Below, in pieces: positions 20,619 to 33,589 of a DNA stretch of 64,000 bases. Every line of letters starts with the position of its first letter. Position 1 is the first letter of the stretch. Position numbers and translations under genes: made by a program. The DNA is from Dactylorhiza incarnata (Eukaryota; Streptophyta; Magnoliopsida; Asparagales; Orchidaceae), in assembly GCA_033032865.1 (NCBI GenBank), contig JAWHQI010000013.1:6138001-6202000 (forward strand), in the 5' to 3' direction. The notes under the pieces are model-generated. The model was not told where the DNA came from and did no database searches. It saw only the letters and a list, made by a program, of their open reading frames with translations.

Positions 20619-22120
20619 ATGGTGTCTCTTGATCAAGATCTCGCTTCTACTAGTGGAGGAAATTTTAATATAAATGAAAAAGTATTATCACCACCTTTAT
20701 TAATGGAAAAAAATTATAAAGGGTGGAAAATATTAATGAAAAATTTTCTTAAAGCTTTAGATGAAAAAGTTTGGAATATTACTATTGAAAAGCCACCTAG
20801 CTTACTAACTAGAAATGAAATTGTTTTAAATGCAAAATTTATAAATAGTTTATTTTGTGCGTTTGATCAAAATATTTTCAAACTTATTTATACTTTACCT
20901 ACCGCATATGAGATTTGGAATTTCCTTGAAAGAACTTATGATTCTCCTTCTATAGGTATATATGGAGTAATCACAAGAACCGGAGAATATACAAGCTTGC
21001 ACAAATGTTCAAGAAAGCTCCTCACGGGATGGATCAATGGAGTGCACATCTAGTGGAAGAGAAGAAGAAATCTTATCTTCGGAAGAGGAGTGCCAAAAAG
21101 ATGTCAAAGGAACTATATGTTCAAATCTTGCCTCATCCACAAGCGTTGTAAGGAAATCAAAATCACTTATTGTTTGTAATTCTATTTTTACATTACAATT
21201 GCTTCAAACTACAAAGTGAAAAATTAAGAAATTAAAAAATGCTAATAAACAATTACGCTTAGAAAATAAAACTTTTAAAAACAAAATTTAATGTAGAATC
21301 AAATTCTGATTTATCTAGTTATACCCATGTCTCTTTAGTTTAAAATATTACACCTTGTATTGATTATAATGAATTAAAAGAAAAATACAAAGTACTTGAA
21401 AAGGAAGTTATTTTTGTAAAAGAACAAAATGAAAGATTATGTTTAGAAAATTCATCCTTGAAAAATAATTATGCTATGTGCAAAACTTATAAAATTGAAA
21501 TTAAGGAGATGGATGAAACTTTTGAAGAATTAAGAAATAATTATCAAACTCATGTTGACTCTATTGTGTCCACTCTTAAAAATAGCACAATAGCCTATAA
21601 TAAAGCTAGACATAATCTTAAGATCAAGAATGATGAATTAAAAACAAAAAACAACTTGCGTATGAAAATTATGAATAAAAATTCACAATACATAAATTCA
21701 CAATATCAAGTAATATCTAAAAACAAGTTGAATATGAATATGAATATCTTGACTATACCTAAAAATGGGAGTAAGGAACACAAAGTATTTGTAAATCAAA
21801 ATCCCAAACACTATTATTTACAAAATCATTCTTCTCCCAACTTAAAGATAGAAGTGCACAAATTTCCTACAAAAAATATTTTCAATCATCATTACAATTA
21901 TACTCTTCAAAATAAAGACAATCATAATGGAAATTTGATGCATAAAAATAATATTAAACCAAGGTTTGAATGGAGACCCAAAATTAAAGATGAAACACAA
22001 ACTCCACTCAAAAGGGCTCATTCATTTCCATCTCCCCAAAAGCAAACACGATGTATTTGGGTACCCAAAGGAACCATCCCTCTTGGTCCTCTTTGGATAC
22101 CTAAATCTCAAATTCATTAG
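20619..22120 (+). pseudogene. Copia gag, decayed
   Basis: The first part (20619 onward, MVSLDQDLASTSGG) contains NYKGWKILMKNFLKAL and LPTAYEIWNFLERTYDS, standard copia gag blocks. The frame then degenerates. From 21458 a Lys/Asn-rich coiled-coil-like segment is open (MKNNYAMCKTYKIEIK...), ending with WVPKGTIPLGPLW, the linker that in related elements precedes the protease. No zinc knuckle, protease or pol follows, so the element is truncated. The text is very AT-rich. Confidence 0.65.
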
Positions 22121-22199
22121 GTATCATCAAATGCATGAAGTAGAATCCTTTCAAAATAGAATATACAAATTTCTACTTCATGATATGCTTTAATGGTTT

Positions 22200-23085
22200 T
22201 TTTCCTCTATTTTATGCCATCATGCCATGGTCATCTAATATAATATTTGAAATTTGACTTTGTCCCCTAACGCCTAAATGAAGTTTACAAATTAAATTAA
22301 ATCAAAAGTAAAAGTCAAGTTTTCATTTATAATTGACCAATCTATTATGACTAAAATCATGCATATTTGTCTTGTTCAATCATTTTCTTTGCATATCCTA
22401 TAATATTAAGCTTAAATGATTATGCAAAACTCAAAGAATTAAGGTTGTTGTTGGAGCCCATGATCAAAAATTTTAACTTCCGCAACTTTTTGCGATTTCT
22501 TCTCGTTCTTTCACTTCATTAGACAGACCTTACTTTGCACAAACATAATTGAGCAAAATCAGAAGTGAAATGGAAGAAAATCTACGCTATATGAGTAAAA
22601 TATGCACACTCTGTGAGCTAACGCAGGCGCTAAGATCTAACGTCAGCGTTAGCTCGAATGTCCAATATTCTGTGTTCCTTCTTTTAGAACTTTGAAAAAT
22701 TACTAAAATACGTTCGTTTATATATACTACATATTTCTGTCATTTTTTTTTTATTCAAAGATCATAAAATAAAACATCATACCAATGCTTGTCATTACAA
22801 TTCCTTGAACAACTTTAAGACTAGAGTGTCATACTATTACTTCCTTATAATCCAGTATTCTAATCCAATGTCAATGAAAATATTATAGAGAGTCTTACAT
22901 TACAAAATCCACCAAAGATTAAGTGATTTTTTTTGGCATCAAATTATAACTATGATAGCCTAAATGAAAATGAGAACACATCACAGAAAAAGTTCACAAA
23001 ATAGATAAAAACATGATAATAGCTAACGCTGGGCGCAAGACTTAAAGCCAGGCGTTAGTCAAATTTGTCCAAATACTACAAACTA
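22200..23085. other. Non-coding, with two isolated TAACGC palindromes
   Basis: No gene. Words of the TAACGC..GCGTTA type at about 22617-22655 and 23022-23060 link it to the LTR family at 19360-20569, perhaps as LTR debris. Confidence 0.4.
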
Positions 23086-23463
23086 ACTACTGCATAACAG
23101 AAAGCACTCTAAAACTCTCTACTCTCACTAATAGAATTTGTCCCCTCAGTACTTGTATTTCCTCGATCTCTTGACCTTCGAGTACGGCGAGTCGAGTGGC
23201 ATGGCGGATCCTCCACAGGAATGTCCCAATCCCTCTCCTCTGCGGTGTCGGTTTCAACTTAAGGGCCTTGATCATATATCACACCATTTTCTCGATCCGT
23301 GACATTCTGCACATCGCATTCTCCTTGAATTCCTCAAACGACTCCTGATGCTCCTTATTTGTCTCACGAAGTGAAACTCCTTATCGTAGGGGTGGTCGAG
23401 AGGATGATGGTATATCTAGTGACCGAGGTACTCGAATGGTTGAAGTAGAAAAAAGCTCCAGGA

Positions 23464-24213
23464 CTAGATCATTAATATAGTTAGCTTGACTATAGATGGA
23501 TACTTCTCCATCACCACCCTTTGTATGATTCCTCCTAAGGGTAGTGTGTTGAGACGAGACCTCCTTGGATCCTTTAACTTAAACGTATAACGAATTTGTG
23601 AGAGTAGAAGATCTGCCACATCAAAAGCCTCTTCCTGCATAATATGGTAAGTCACAATACTCAGGTGTGCGGTGATCTTCTTTGTATCTCCGGACTTCAA
23701 CATTACAGTATGTCGCAAAATATCTTGAATTATGAATGCTTATTCCCTAAGTGAAGAAACATCCGTAATCTGCTCTCTTGTCTCCTTCCCATGCAGAATA
23801 GAATTCACCTGTGTCCAGTCTCGCTCGGCCCTATACTTCTCCACCGCATCCAGACGATTCCCACTCTCTATTAACCCAAAATGATTCCTTAAGTATTCGT
23901 GTGTAATCTGGACAATCTCAAACTGAATCAGAGACATCACACCTCCATATAGTAATGTTTCTGAAGGATCAACCAAATTGTTATAAAACTCCCGAACAAA
24001 ATCCACTTAAAAACAGTCGTCAGTAATCATTGATAACATTCCTGATGTAGCTAGGAGGTTCTAAATATGAGCATGACGTGGGAGGCCAATTTGCAACATC
24101 ATGCGTACACCAACAATCGCCTTTTCAATCAGCGCAAAAGATTGATAAGACTCTTGTGGTTGACGGGCTGATGACTTTTTGGCACGAACCCCGTGTCCAC
24201 TGGAAGAAGCCAT
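23464..24213 (-). pseudogene. 'Putative plant transposon protein' domain ORF (Athila-like non-autonomous element), several stops
   Basis: One frame runs from MASSSGHGVRAKKS (24213) to 23464 with stops near 24061, 24009 and 23740 but no frameshift. Motifs include VDFVREFYNNL, ERDWTQVNSILHG and ADLLLSQIRYTF, the layout I associate with the plant transposon protein family found as ORF1 in many retroelements (FVREFY.NL ... R.W..V). Further coding-like text lies at 23275-23087. To its right, about 24560-24590, a degenerate PBS precedes LTR-like sequence, consistent with a 5' end there. Confidence 0.5.
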
Positions 24214-24559
24214 AAACCTGCACACAACAGAACATCGGCAAAAGAAATTTCTTATCAACGCCAGGCATTACTGTTAACACCTGGCGCATGCTCTGTAACT
24301 TCCTATTACTACTAGCACACAATGCCAACCTTCAGTAACACTTATAACTCAAAACATTGGTAAAAAGGGGATAAATGGAAATTTACAAATAAAACTCCAA
24401 AATAACTAAAAGGGTAAAGCAAAGACTAAATTTTTAGAAGAATCTCAAAAACCCCTTTCTAGATCTCAAAACCCGAAACCCTAGATATCAAAATCCTAGA
24501 ACTATCATATACCATATCAAAATACTTCAATACTTCAAATAACTTTGTTTTATTCACCG

Positions 24560-25250
24560 CGATTCCCGACAACAATGCTAAAAACTTGATTGCTAAACTA
24601 TAGACGGTCGTTATCCTGGAGGAATAACATCGATAGTGCACCTGTCAAATTGATATACAACAGAGGTTTCCCACCGAGTATTGAATCACATGGAGTGCGG
24701 GTGAAGATACTAGGACTTCTTATACCTTGGGCTAGCTAAATGAACAATAATTGAAAATGGTATCAATTCTACTCCTAAGTTACAATTAGTGCACATCCAA
24801 CAAAACATAGGATGATTTCACCATCATATAAAGTGGGATGATAAACATAAGATGAGCCTACATGAACAAAACACACGCCCATCAACAAAAATGTTGTTCA
24901 TGAAATGACAGTGCACACAAAAGCCACAAGCATGCATGATCGTTTATGAACAAAACTCACACCCAACAACAAAATGACTATTTTTGAGTCCTAAAGCGCA
25001 TACATGAAGTGCGTGAAGTGCGTGAACAAAATGCACCCCCGAAAATAGAACACATAAATTCTGCCCAGGAATCGACTAAGAAAACAGAGCACACACGTGC
25101 ATGCGCAAAGAGACGCACAGACTTGCGTGAGGGAATTTGAACATAACCTTACCAAAATCACAAAAATGTTCACACTTCTTTTTCTTACAAGATTACCCAG
25201 ATTTCATAGATACAACAACTAGAATAAATATGCATGAAGTTATACTAAGA
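24560..25250 (-). repeat. Degenerate gypsy LTR/PBS remnant
   Basis: The reverse complement of about 24567-24594 reads ATCAAGTTTTTAGC then ATTGTTGTCGGGAA, a mutated version of the Athila/Tat PBS junction seen at 8467-8490. The adjacent text (AGTGCACC, GAGTATTGAATC) parallels the R/U5 part of the gypsy LTR at 62287-63996. The outer limit is not definable. Confidence 0.4.
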
Positions 25251-25299
25251 GCAGGGCACAAAAGCATTAAAATCACATGAATTACAAGGGAAAATTGCT

Positions 25300-26072
25300 A
25301 TTTAAAATAGAGGTATCACATACCTTCCCACAATGGTGACAATTCTCTTCCTTAACTAGTTCTTTCTTCTTCGGTGTAGAGGATTTGGAATGAAGATTAG
25401 ACTTAGATTCGATCTTAGTTTTTTTGAATCCATTGGTCTTACCCTTACCTTTATGCACAATCAATATGTGCTAGTAGGCTTGGCCTTCTTCATATTGTTT
25501 TCAACAGTTCTCAACATGCCTAGGAGTTTGGACAGTATTTTGTCAATTTCATTCATATATTAATTCAAGACAAACTGCTCATAACTATCCAGCAATGATT
25601 GCATGATCAATTCAGTGGACAACTATTGGCCTAATGGAAAACCCAATCTTTTAAGGTTCTCAATATACCATATCATCTTAAGTACATGATTTCCTACTGG
25701 GTCACGAGATCCCATTTTGTATTGAAACAATGTCTTGCAAACATCAAACCTCTCCTGTCGAGCCTGCCCCTGAAACATTTTCTTGAGGTGCACGACTATT
25801 TCATAACCACACATGGTCTCATGTTGCTTTTGAAGCTCAAAGTTCATGGTTACGAGCATGAGGCACTCGACTTCCAAGGAGTCATCCTGATACTTCTTAT
25901 AAGTATTTTTATCTACATGAGAGGTAGATTCGAGTGGATCTCCAAGAGGATATTTCTCTAAGATATAGAGCTTACACTTATGTTTGAGGACAATCCCCAA
26001 ATTTCTATACTAGTCCAGGAAGTTTGTCTCATTGAACTTGTCATTCTCAAGAACAGATCGCAGAGACATGAT
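25300..26072 (-). pseudogene. Copia gag fragment with zinc knuckle start
   Basis: Starts MSLRSVLENDKFNETNFLD, then a TAG where Trp is expected (FLDWYRNL), then LKHKCKLYILEKYP, EVECLMLVTMNFELQ, VHLKKMFQGQARQERFD and LKRLGFPLG, an unmistakable copia gag series. A second part carries the Lys-rich linker and CHHCGK, the first half of a zinc knuckle, before the homology stops at about 25330. The 5' LTR of this minus element probably starts at 26990. Confidence 0.75.
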
Positions 26073-27375
26073 GTGATGTGTATTATTTGTCATGAATATT
26101 CTACAAAAGTTATGCAAAGATAATTGGTACTAAATTTCAAAATACATTTTATTTTAATAAGATCTTTTATTAAAATACTCCCACCATTTTCTTCAAATTA
26201 ATAACCCTTCATATCAATTCAGAGAGTTTAAGCGAGCAACTCTCTAGCGGGAAAAAATCCAAATTTCACCACCATCACGAGTCAGCTCTGGTTGATCACC
26301 CACGACATGGCAATTTATGTAGACAACTTTTATCAATTGCAACATCATGCATTTCTTATATGGTTGGCGAATAACGATTATTCACATTTATCTTATGTGC
26401 AAGCCAACCATGTTCCTTTAGACAATCAACCATTGAGGTCACCTAGTTAAGTTGGACTCAATGTTGAAAGCTGGATATCAGAATTATCCCATCGCACCCC
26501 ACCAAGATAGATCGATGCACCTTACTTTGGCAAGCCCACACTTCAATGATCAAGTCAAGAAGAGTGTCATCCATCAGAAGACATCCGAATACTTAACATT
26601 ATTTTAAGAATTTTTTATTGAAATATGATTAACATTTAATCGTGCTCATGTTTAAACATTTTAAACAAAATGGATGATCAACATTTAATCTTACACTTAT
26701 TTAAACTATTTAAACAAGACAAATATTGCAACATTCGCATTACAGATACATCACAGATATACATATGATCCACATCGAAATATGATGCACTCCTTGCGGG
26801 GTTCCAAAGGGCTGCGCCCCTGGCGGGGTCTTAGGGGATGAGCCCATAAACAAAAACTGCCATAATTTTCTTATATAAAATCATCAACATTTGATGTTAC
26901 ATGGCAACATAATGAGTTTTGGAACGATTCCAAAAGCTCATATATTCTTTCTGAAAGATTGATAATTGCCAACCTACCTCTGATATCAATGTTTGGTTTT
27001 GTTTGAGCATCTCATGCGCACTGGAATTAACAACAACCCATTTATTTGACCATGCAAAAAGATCAAGACCTGTGAATATATCTGCGTCAAAATTAAATTT
27101 CGAGAAGAATAATTGTCATGTGAGAACCAAAATGTATAACGAGATCAACATCTATATAGGTATCCACACGAATGCCGAAAACACCATGCAGTTCATCCAA
27201 CGGGCTCTTGGTTGAAAAATGATCGTCCTTCTCTTCTCTTGGAATACTAGTTCTATTTCAGAGAAACTTTTTTCTCTCCTTTCCTTCTTCTCTTGGATCT
27301 CTTATGGAAAGAGAAACAAAAATGCGGCTACATGTTCTTTATGAGTCACACTCTTTGAAAACCTAAAATGCACTA
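26073..27375 (-). other. 5' leader and partial LTR of the copia element on minus
   Basis: 26981-26990 reads, on -, as a PBS-like ATTGATATCAGAGGTAGG next to an LTR end. The LTR fragment 26990-27375 begins (on +) TGTTTGGTTTTG. No ORF. A GC-rich dyad at 26795-26840 (GCGGGGTTCC, GGGCTGCGCCC, GGCGGGGTC) stands out in AT-rich sequence. Confidence 0.45.
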
Positions 27376-29094
27376 TGTTAGCTATGGAACAATCACATAG
27401 AGGGCGGGAGAATAGGTGATATGACTATTTTTAAATTTAAGCACAAGAACTAAATAAATAGATCACAACACAACAAACAATCACAGAAACACAGCACACA
27501 AGAACACCAAATTTATAGTGGTTCCTCAAGACAGTGTGTATTGAGTAGTCCACAGTCCCTCTGCGCCTATCTAGCAGTGTGCTAGGGTCGGCAAACTCTG
27601 CAAAAAATCAGCCCCTCAAGCCCTATAATCTCAAGCCCTCAAGCCCTACAATCTCAAGCCCTCAAGCCCTCAAGCCCTACAAACTCAAGCCCTCAAGCCC
27701 AACTCAGACCCTCAAACCCAACAAACTCAGGCTCTCAAGCCCTACAAACTCAGGCCCTCAATACCTACAAACTCATGCCCTCAAGCCCTACAAACTCAGT
27801 CCCTCAAGCCCTACAAACTCAGGACCTCAAGCCCTATAAACTCAGGTCCTCAAGCCCTACAAACTCAGAACTATTTCAGATCCTACAGCTCAGGCTTGTA
27901 AAATCCCTACAGAGAGTAAATGAAAAGTTCTTCTTTAGCTTGATGAAAATTGGCTTCTGGACTTGAAGAGAATACTATAGATCTTATATTGTTGAGTGCA
28001 AATTTCTCTTCAATCCTTTCTTCAATCTGGAACAATGCTTATCAGTCGATGTTGCTAGATTGAGACTTGGAGAACACAAAGTAAGATCATTTCGTTCTCG
28101 AGTAGTTGTTCCTTCTTCACAACCGCTTTTACTGTTTGATTGATTTTTCTATTCCACGCGGCTGTTCTCTCGTTGATTAGGGCATCCACTAATCCTTTTT
28201 ATAAGACTGAGGGACCGTCTAACGGTCTACTCAGACATACTTTAAGTGTCAGAGGCCCATTCCTTAATGTCATGCACTGATTGGACCATTAGGCAGCGGC
28301 ATTAAATGCGGTCAGTGCATTTTGAATTATCTTGATCTGTCTCAACGATATTAGCAATATCTCGATGACAGAGCTTGTCATCACGCCAATCCGTCTTGGA
28401 CTTAGACAAATCTTCAAGTCTTCTTAAATCTTCTTCAGACAGAGATATCTCATCTATAATTATAATCACGATGACATGAAGTTATCTCTTTGATGTCGTT
28501 GAAATTATCCTGTCTTATCGACGACATAGTCTTGTTCGTTCTAACTTCTCGTCGATATCGTCTTGATCATCTTGACGATAACAACACTTCTGTTACAAAC
28601 TGTCTTCATGAGTTCTGCCTTAGTCTTCTCGACGATAAGGCTCCTTTACGATGATGTCGTCGACTTAGCCGAATACTTTAACTTAATTCTTCTGGAGAGC
28701 TTCATCATATCAAACTGCACCACGATATTGTCGTGTGATTCTTGTTGACACGACGATACTGTGAATTGTTCAATTCATCGAGTTCTTACGATGATATCGT
28801 CGTGTATACTCTGTTGCCACAATGATATCGTCGGATTGTCCATATTATCTCAACGATAACTAGCATAAGCATTCTGCTGAGTTCTGCAAGTAGTCTCAGC
28901 GATATATGAATACTTAATCGATGATATGTCCAATCCTTCTCGACGATTTTGGACTTAGTGAGTTTAGATAAGTACTGGACATATGATTTATTCTCTGCAG
29001 TTATAAATAGAGCATACCATAAAATACATAGTGTTTTATCATTGACCTGAGCACTTCTTTAAATCAGGAACATTTCTGGGCACTATTCCCAACA
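27376..29094 (-). repeat. LTR A: 3' LTR of the older minus-strand copia-type non-autonomous element
   Basis: On - it begins TGTTGGGAATAGTGCCC, preceded by the PPT ATATGGAGAGAT, and ends about CTAACA at 27376. It has the same family layout as the LTRs at 34066 and 40625: ATCGTCG-type motif array (28370-28970), then TATA (TTATAAAAAGG near 28200), then a repeat block of CAAGCCCT(A)CAAACTCAGG units (27600-27885) in the transcribed part. Confidence 0.8.
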
Positions 29095-29324
29095 ATCTCT
29101 CCATATTTGAAGAATTCATAACTCACCTAAATGATAAATGCCACACATAGAAAGATTCAAAACTCAGACAATACAAATGATTCAACTACCAATCATTATA
29201 TAAATAGAGTTAATGTTTTTATACAAAAAATTTCAATCATTTGCCCCAGAGAATTTTTAGACAAAACATTCTTAAGAGATAATATTCAATTTCTGATGCT
29301 ACTTCCTTTGCCTTTCCTCTTCTG

Positions 29325-30290
29325 CCTTTCATAGAAACTGATAGGCTTGGGTATGTTCTTTGGAGAAGGAGGAGGACCATGAGGGAAAGCCTGCTTGTGA
29401 TTCCTTCTTCTCTCCTCATTCCTCAAATGCAAGTTCCAATCTGCAGAGTAGTACACTCTCTCTGAGCCATCTTGGGGATATCCAAATTCTATCCAAGATT
29501 CATAGATAAGGTTCCTAGAGGTGGGACTCCACCTGCCTGATTGTGGATCCTTATCTATTTCCCTTAATCTCTTATGTTAGTACTTTTGCTCTGCGTTCTT
29601 TTCCTTTTTCTTGATGTGAGGGATTCTCCAGCCTCAACACCATATTCTTCTGATGTAATACTTTCAGAGGCTTATGTCCTTTCAAAAATAGAGGGAGGCT
29701 TTAGGAAGGCTTGCTTCACTTGATTTACAGTCCATATAACTTGATTGGATCCTGCAGTTATTATTGTCCTCTCCCCCTTTAGGACTTCTTCAACTATGTG
29801 ATCAATTAAGGCTACTTGCACCAAATTGACCCATTTATATAGGTGTTGTTCTGCCTCATCGAAGTTGTTTCTTACTTCCAGCAGATGTTCATCCATGGTC
29901 TGAGCATTCACATTTACTCTATTCAGAATTTGATCTTTGTCTGCATTCATGAAGCTTACTACCTGCCCAAAAGCTCTCTCAGTATTGTCTGACATGGCGC
30001 CTTGATTTTGAATGATCTGATGAGTTAAATGCCCAACTTTGTTAATCTCTTCACCAACATGCTCCATGGCTAGGGCTGCTAGATGAAATAAATGAGTGCG
30101 CTGAGTGTTCAGATGATGCATGTCATCCTTCACACTCTATAGCTCAGCCTTCATCTCTTGCCTCGGGCCATCTACTCTCTGCAGGATGAATTTTTCCATT
30201 TTCTCCCTTTGAACATTTAGCAGTGCTGAGACCATGTGGAATAGGGAGCCTGAGTAAGCAGTGGATGTTTCAGCAGCATTCTCTTTTGTT
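29325..30290 (-). pseudogene. C-terminal part of the coiled-coil ORF2 of the old minus-strand element
   Basis: Segments 30290-30137, 30133-29672 and about 29560-29325 read as one protein. It has long heptad-rich helices (HMVSALLNVQREKMEKF, MDEHLLEVRNNFDEAEQHL), then IITAGSNQVIWTVNQVKQAF, which aligns with MIKASGDHAIWTTNTIREAM of the homologue at 39355-40200. A basic tail follows (GRWSPTSRNLI against ERWSPKSRAII). There are in-frame stops. The N-terminal parts lie at 33590-34060 and 44866-46162, displaced by insertions. Confidence 0.7.
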
Positions 30291-30294
30291 TGTT

Positions 30295-30930
30295 GGCTCA
30301 TTACTTTATTTAACAGCAAGTAGGCCTGATATAATGTTTGTTACTTGTATTTATGCTAGGTTCCAAGTTAACCCCAAAGAATCTCACCTAATTTTATTAA
30401 AAAGTATTTTGAGATATATAAAGGGTTGTCCAATTCTAGGACTTTGGTATCCAACAACATCAGAATTTGAATTAGCTGGATTCTCAGATTCTGATTATGC
30501 TGGATGCAGAGTAGACAGGAAAAGCACATCAGGAACTTGCCAGTTTCTTGGTGATAGGCTTGTGTCTTGGTTTTGTAAGAAACAAACATCTGTGTCTACA
30601 TCAACATTTGAAGCTGAATACATAGCTACAGGCAGTTGCTGCTCACAGATATTGTGGACACAAAATCAGCTTCTAAAATATGGTATCAATCTAAATAATT
30701 CAATTATATTTTGTGACAATACTAGTGCAATATCCATATCACAAAATCCAGTACTCTATAGTAGGACTAAACACATAGAAATTAGGCGCCACTTTATCAG
30801 AGATAATGTGGATAAAAATAAAATTTGCCTACAGTTCATTTCTACTGATTTGCAAAAAGCTGATATTTTCACCAAACCCTTGGATGAAAAGAAACATATC
30901 TTCTTTATAAATCGGCTAGGAATGATATAG
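30295..30930 (+). pseudogene. Copia RT end and RNase H fragment
   Basis: Begins within the RT tail (GSLLYLTASRPDIMF) and carries the copia RNase H blocks FSDSDYAGCRVDRKSTSG, FLGDRLVSWFCKKQ, STFEAEYIATGSCC and DNTSAI, ending with KHIEIRRHFIRD and DIFTKPLD. The frame is open and the acidic residues (D of SDSDYAG, E of EAEY, D of CDNTSA) are present, but everything upstream is missing. It is a 5'-truncated copy abutting the older element's ORF. Confidence 0.9.
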
Positions 30931-31861
30931 GGAGATTCAATCTGTTAAAAATTAAATTTTCTACTTATCACATCTCTTCATCGAATTGAGATCGACGAAA
31001 TCTAATCGTTCGTCGAACGGAGATCGACGAAGTCATCTAGATCGTCGAACTGAGATCGACGAAAATCTATTTTTCGTCGATCCCAGTTTTGATGAAACTT
31101 TTATTTCTAATCTTTCATTATAATCAAATCTTTTACTTCATTTTAACTGAATGCCTACAGAAACTGCTTCTCTTTCCAGTTCCTTTGCACTTGATCTCTA
31201 TTTAATTTTGTAGGAACAATGGCAATATTTATTCATAAAGATTGCATCCTTCCCTATATCCTCAAACGTCCCTTCTTCTAGGGGCCTAGCTCCAGGTCTT
31301 CCTGAAACTAGGCAGGGGAGATGTCTTGAAGAAGCTCCTTTTTGTCAGGGGGAGATACTTTCCTTTTGACAGGGGGAGTTGTTTTGAAGAAACTCCTTTA
31401 TGATAGGGGGAGTTGTTTTATGAAGATGCTCCAGTTTCAAGAGGAAATGCTTTATGAAGAAGCATATTTTCAGTTCTTGATAAAGCTCACAGCAGTTTGC
31501 AGATTTAGGGGGAGATGTTGCAGATTCAGTTATGACAGATTCAAATGCAGATTGGTAGCAAAGCATATTCAGATTATAAAGCTATAACTCAGATATCAAA
31601 TTCAGATTATATAACAGATACAGTTCAGATCAACAATTCAGAAAGCTGAAGGAAATGTCAGAATTCAGAGAAAGATCAAAGGTTCTATTTAGTTGTATTT
31701 ATTTAGTTTTATTTTCAATATAATCTTCAAAACCCAGAGTATCATATTTTATATCTGATGAAATATTTAAAATCTATCAGATATATATGCTCTGTTGTTT
31801 TGTTATTTGTTTTATTATTCAAATTTTATCAAATAGTGTCCTAACCCAAATAGGGGGAGAT

Positions 31862-33583
31862 TGTTGGAACAACCCAATTACTGATTTGGGCTAGGAGCTG
31901 ATTAGGACTAAGTTGACCCCAATGTATAGTCTTAAGGGTCAAGGTTTTAGGCTGATAGATCTAAGGGAAAGATAAGTTTTCTGCGTTCGACGAACTCAAT
32001 CCTCCGTTCGACGAACGACATGCTCCTATGTTCGACGAACTTTGCCAAGGTTCTGCGTTCGACGAACTCCTCTCAGCGGTCGACGAAATGCTCTCAGCGG
32101 TCGAAGAAAGCTTGTCTCAGCGGTTGTTGAACCTCGTCTCAGCGGTCGATGAACCTCGTCTCAGTGGTTGACCAAGTCTCAGCAGTTGACCAAGTCTCAG
32201 CGTTCGACCAAGTCTCAGCGGTCGACGAATTGTTTCAGATCGACGAAAGTTCTTCTCAGTTCGATGAATTCAGTTCTTCCAGGAAGATTTAGCAGTTAAT
32301 CTTTCAGTTCGACGACCTCCAGCTTGAGATCGACGAACTCCAGATTGTGTTCGACGAAATTTGTTCAGATCGACGAATTCCTATTTCAGTTCAGAATTTC
32401 AAAAGGATTATTTTCTTTTCATTCTCTGAACTCAGATCTTTTATTAGCAACAGCTCTATTCTTCCAGATGAGTAAGGATATTATATTTCCTTTTATTTAT
32501 TCTCTTATTTCGTAAAGAGGTCATTGACATTTAATGGAAAAGGACGCTTTTCATGGAAAAGGAAAAGAAATAAAGTGTGTCAGGTTTGCAGTTCCGAGAA
32601 TATCTCTTCCAGATTATTTTATTCCTTAAATCAAGGGATTTGAATTTCAAATCAATCAGAGATATATTATCAAAAGAATAAGGAAGAAGATATACAGTCT
32701 CACGACATATTACAGAATAGAATATTATAGAATAACTGTATAGGAAAAAGAAAGAGGAAGAAGATATATAGTATTATCTTTCATTACAGCAGAACAAAAA
32801 GAAAAGAAAATAGAATGAGAAAACTGTCGAGAGGAAGAAGAAAAAAATATACAGAAAAAGCATTACAGTCTTCATCTTCTTCAAGCAGCACCCTCATTCA
32901 CTGAGAATATCATCAAGATGAATCTCTCAGTCTCTGCTGCAAGTTCAGATCATCAAAGAGCAACAAATAATCTGAGAAACATTTTGTCTCTCAGATTCAT
33001 CAGCTATCAAGGAAGAAATCTGTTTCAAGTGAAAGCTCCATCCTCAAGCTGTCAACAAATTTGAATCAGACAGAGCAGCTTTACATCAACATCATTCCAC
33101 TAGAATCTTCTCTCAGATTATTGACAGAGAAGAACATCTAAACTCTCTTTATCCCATTCTTGTACAGGGTTATAACTCCCTTCTAAAGTTAACCCCTTGG
33201 TGGCAGGGCACTTGAACAAAAACCTGTGGTTTGGTTAGAGCATCTAATCAAAAACTAATTGGTGTTTGGACACCTGATCAAAAATCCATTGGTGATAGGG
33301 CACCTGATCAAAAACCTAGTGGAATCCTACCAAGGGTGGTAGAAGAGTAGATGTACCCAGCTTGATTGGGGAACTACTATAAAATCCTTGTGTCCTCTGT
33401 GTTGTGATTTTCTATGTGCTGTGTTGTGTGCTGTGATTTGTTTTTATTTGTTTTATAACTCACTCAATACACATATAAGTATCACTATTTTAATTCTGCT
33501 ATAAAAATAAGTGAAAACTTTTTAATACTCTATTCACCCCCCCCCCCCCTCTAGAGTAACTTTAAGATCTAACCTCATTTTCA
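31862..33583 (+). repeat. Copia LTR with a TTCGACGAAC motif array
   Basis: Begins TGTTGGAACAACCC after AGGGGGAGAT (PPT) and ends CTCATTTTCA. 31985-32370 holds about 15-20 variants of GTTCGACGAAC / CAGCGGTCGACGAA. Purine-rich text follows, and CACCTGATCAAAAACC-like units are repeated at 33190-33320. Confidence 0.8.
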
Positions 33584-33589
33584 ATTGGT

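Larger units (their letters stand above)
30295..33583 (+). mobile_element. 5'-truncated copia element with one LTR
   Basis: RNase H fragment, then 930 bp of noncoding sequence, then an LTR at 31862-33583. The noncoding part contains three GATCGACGAA..CGTCGAAC motifs (30975-31085) and five AGGGGGAG/T tracts (31345-31860). No 5' LTR of this family is present. Unexpectedly, the LTR is followed by ATTGGTATCAGAGG, a PBS-like word normally found after a 5' LTR. Confidence 0.7.

Noticed and set aside
23464..24213. Ordinary host gene
   Set aside because: Several in-frame stops, a retroelement-ORF-like motif order and adjacent degenerate PBS/LTR sequence point to a transposon remnant.
26795..26840. 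GC-rich dyad as a structured RNA
   Set aside because: Short GGCGGGGTC/GGGCTGCGCCC words without flanking conserved structure; such blocks are common in plant LTR/leader sequence and nothing more can be supported.
27579..27966. ORFs with repeated KPYKLSPSSPT residues
   Set aside because: Translation of the CAAGCCCTACAAACTCAGG repeat inside an LTR, not a gene.
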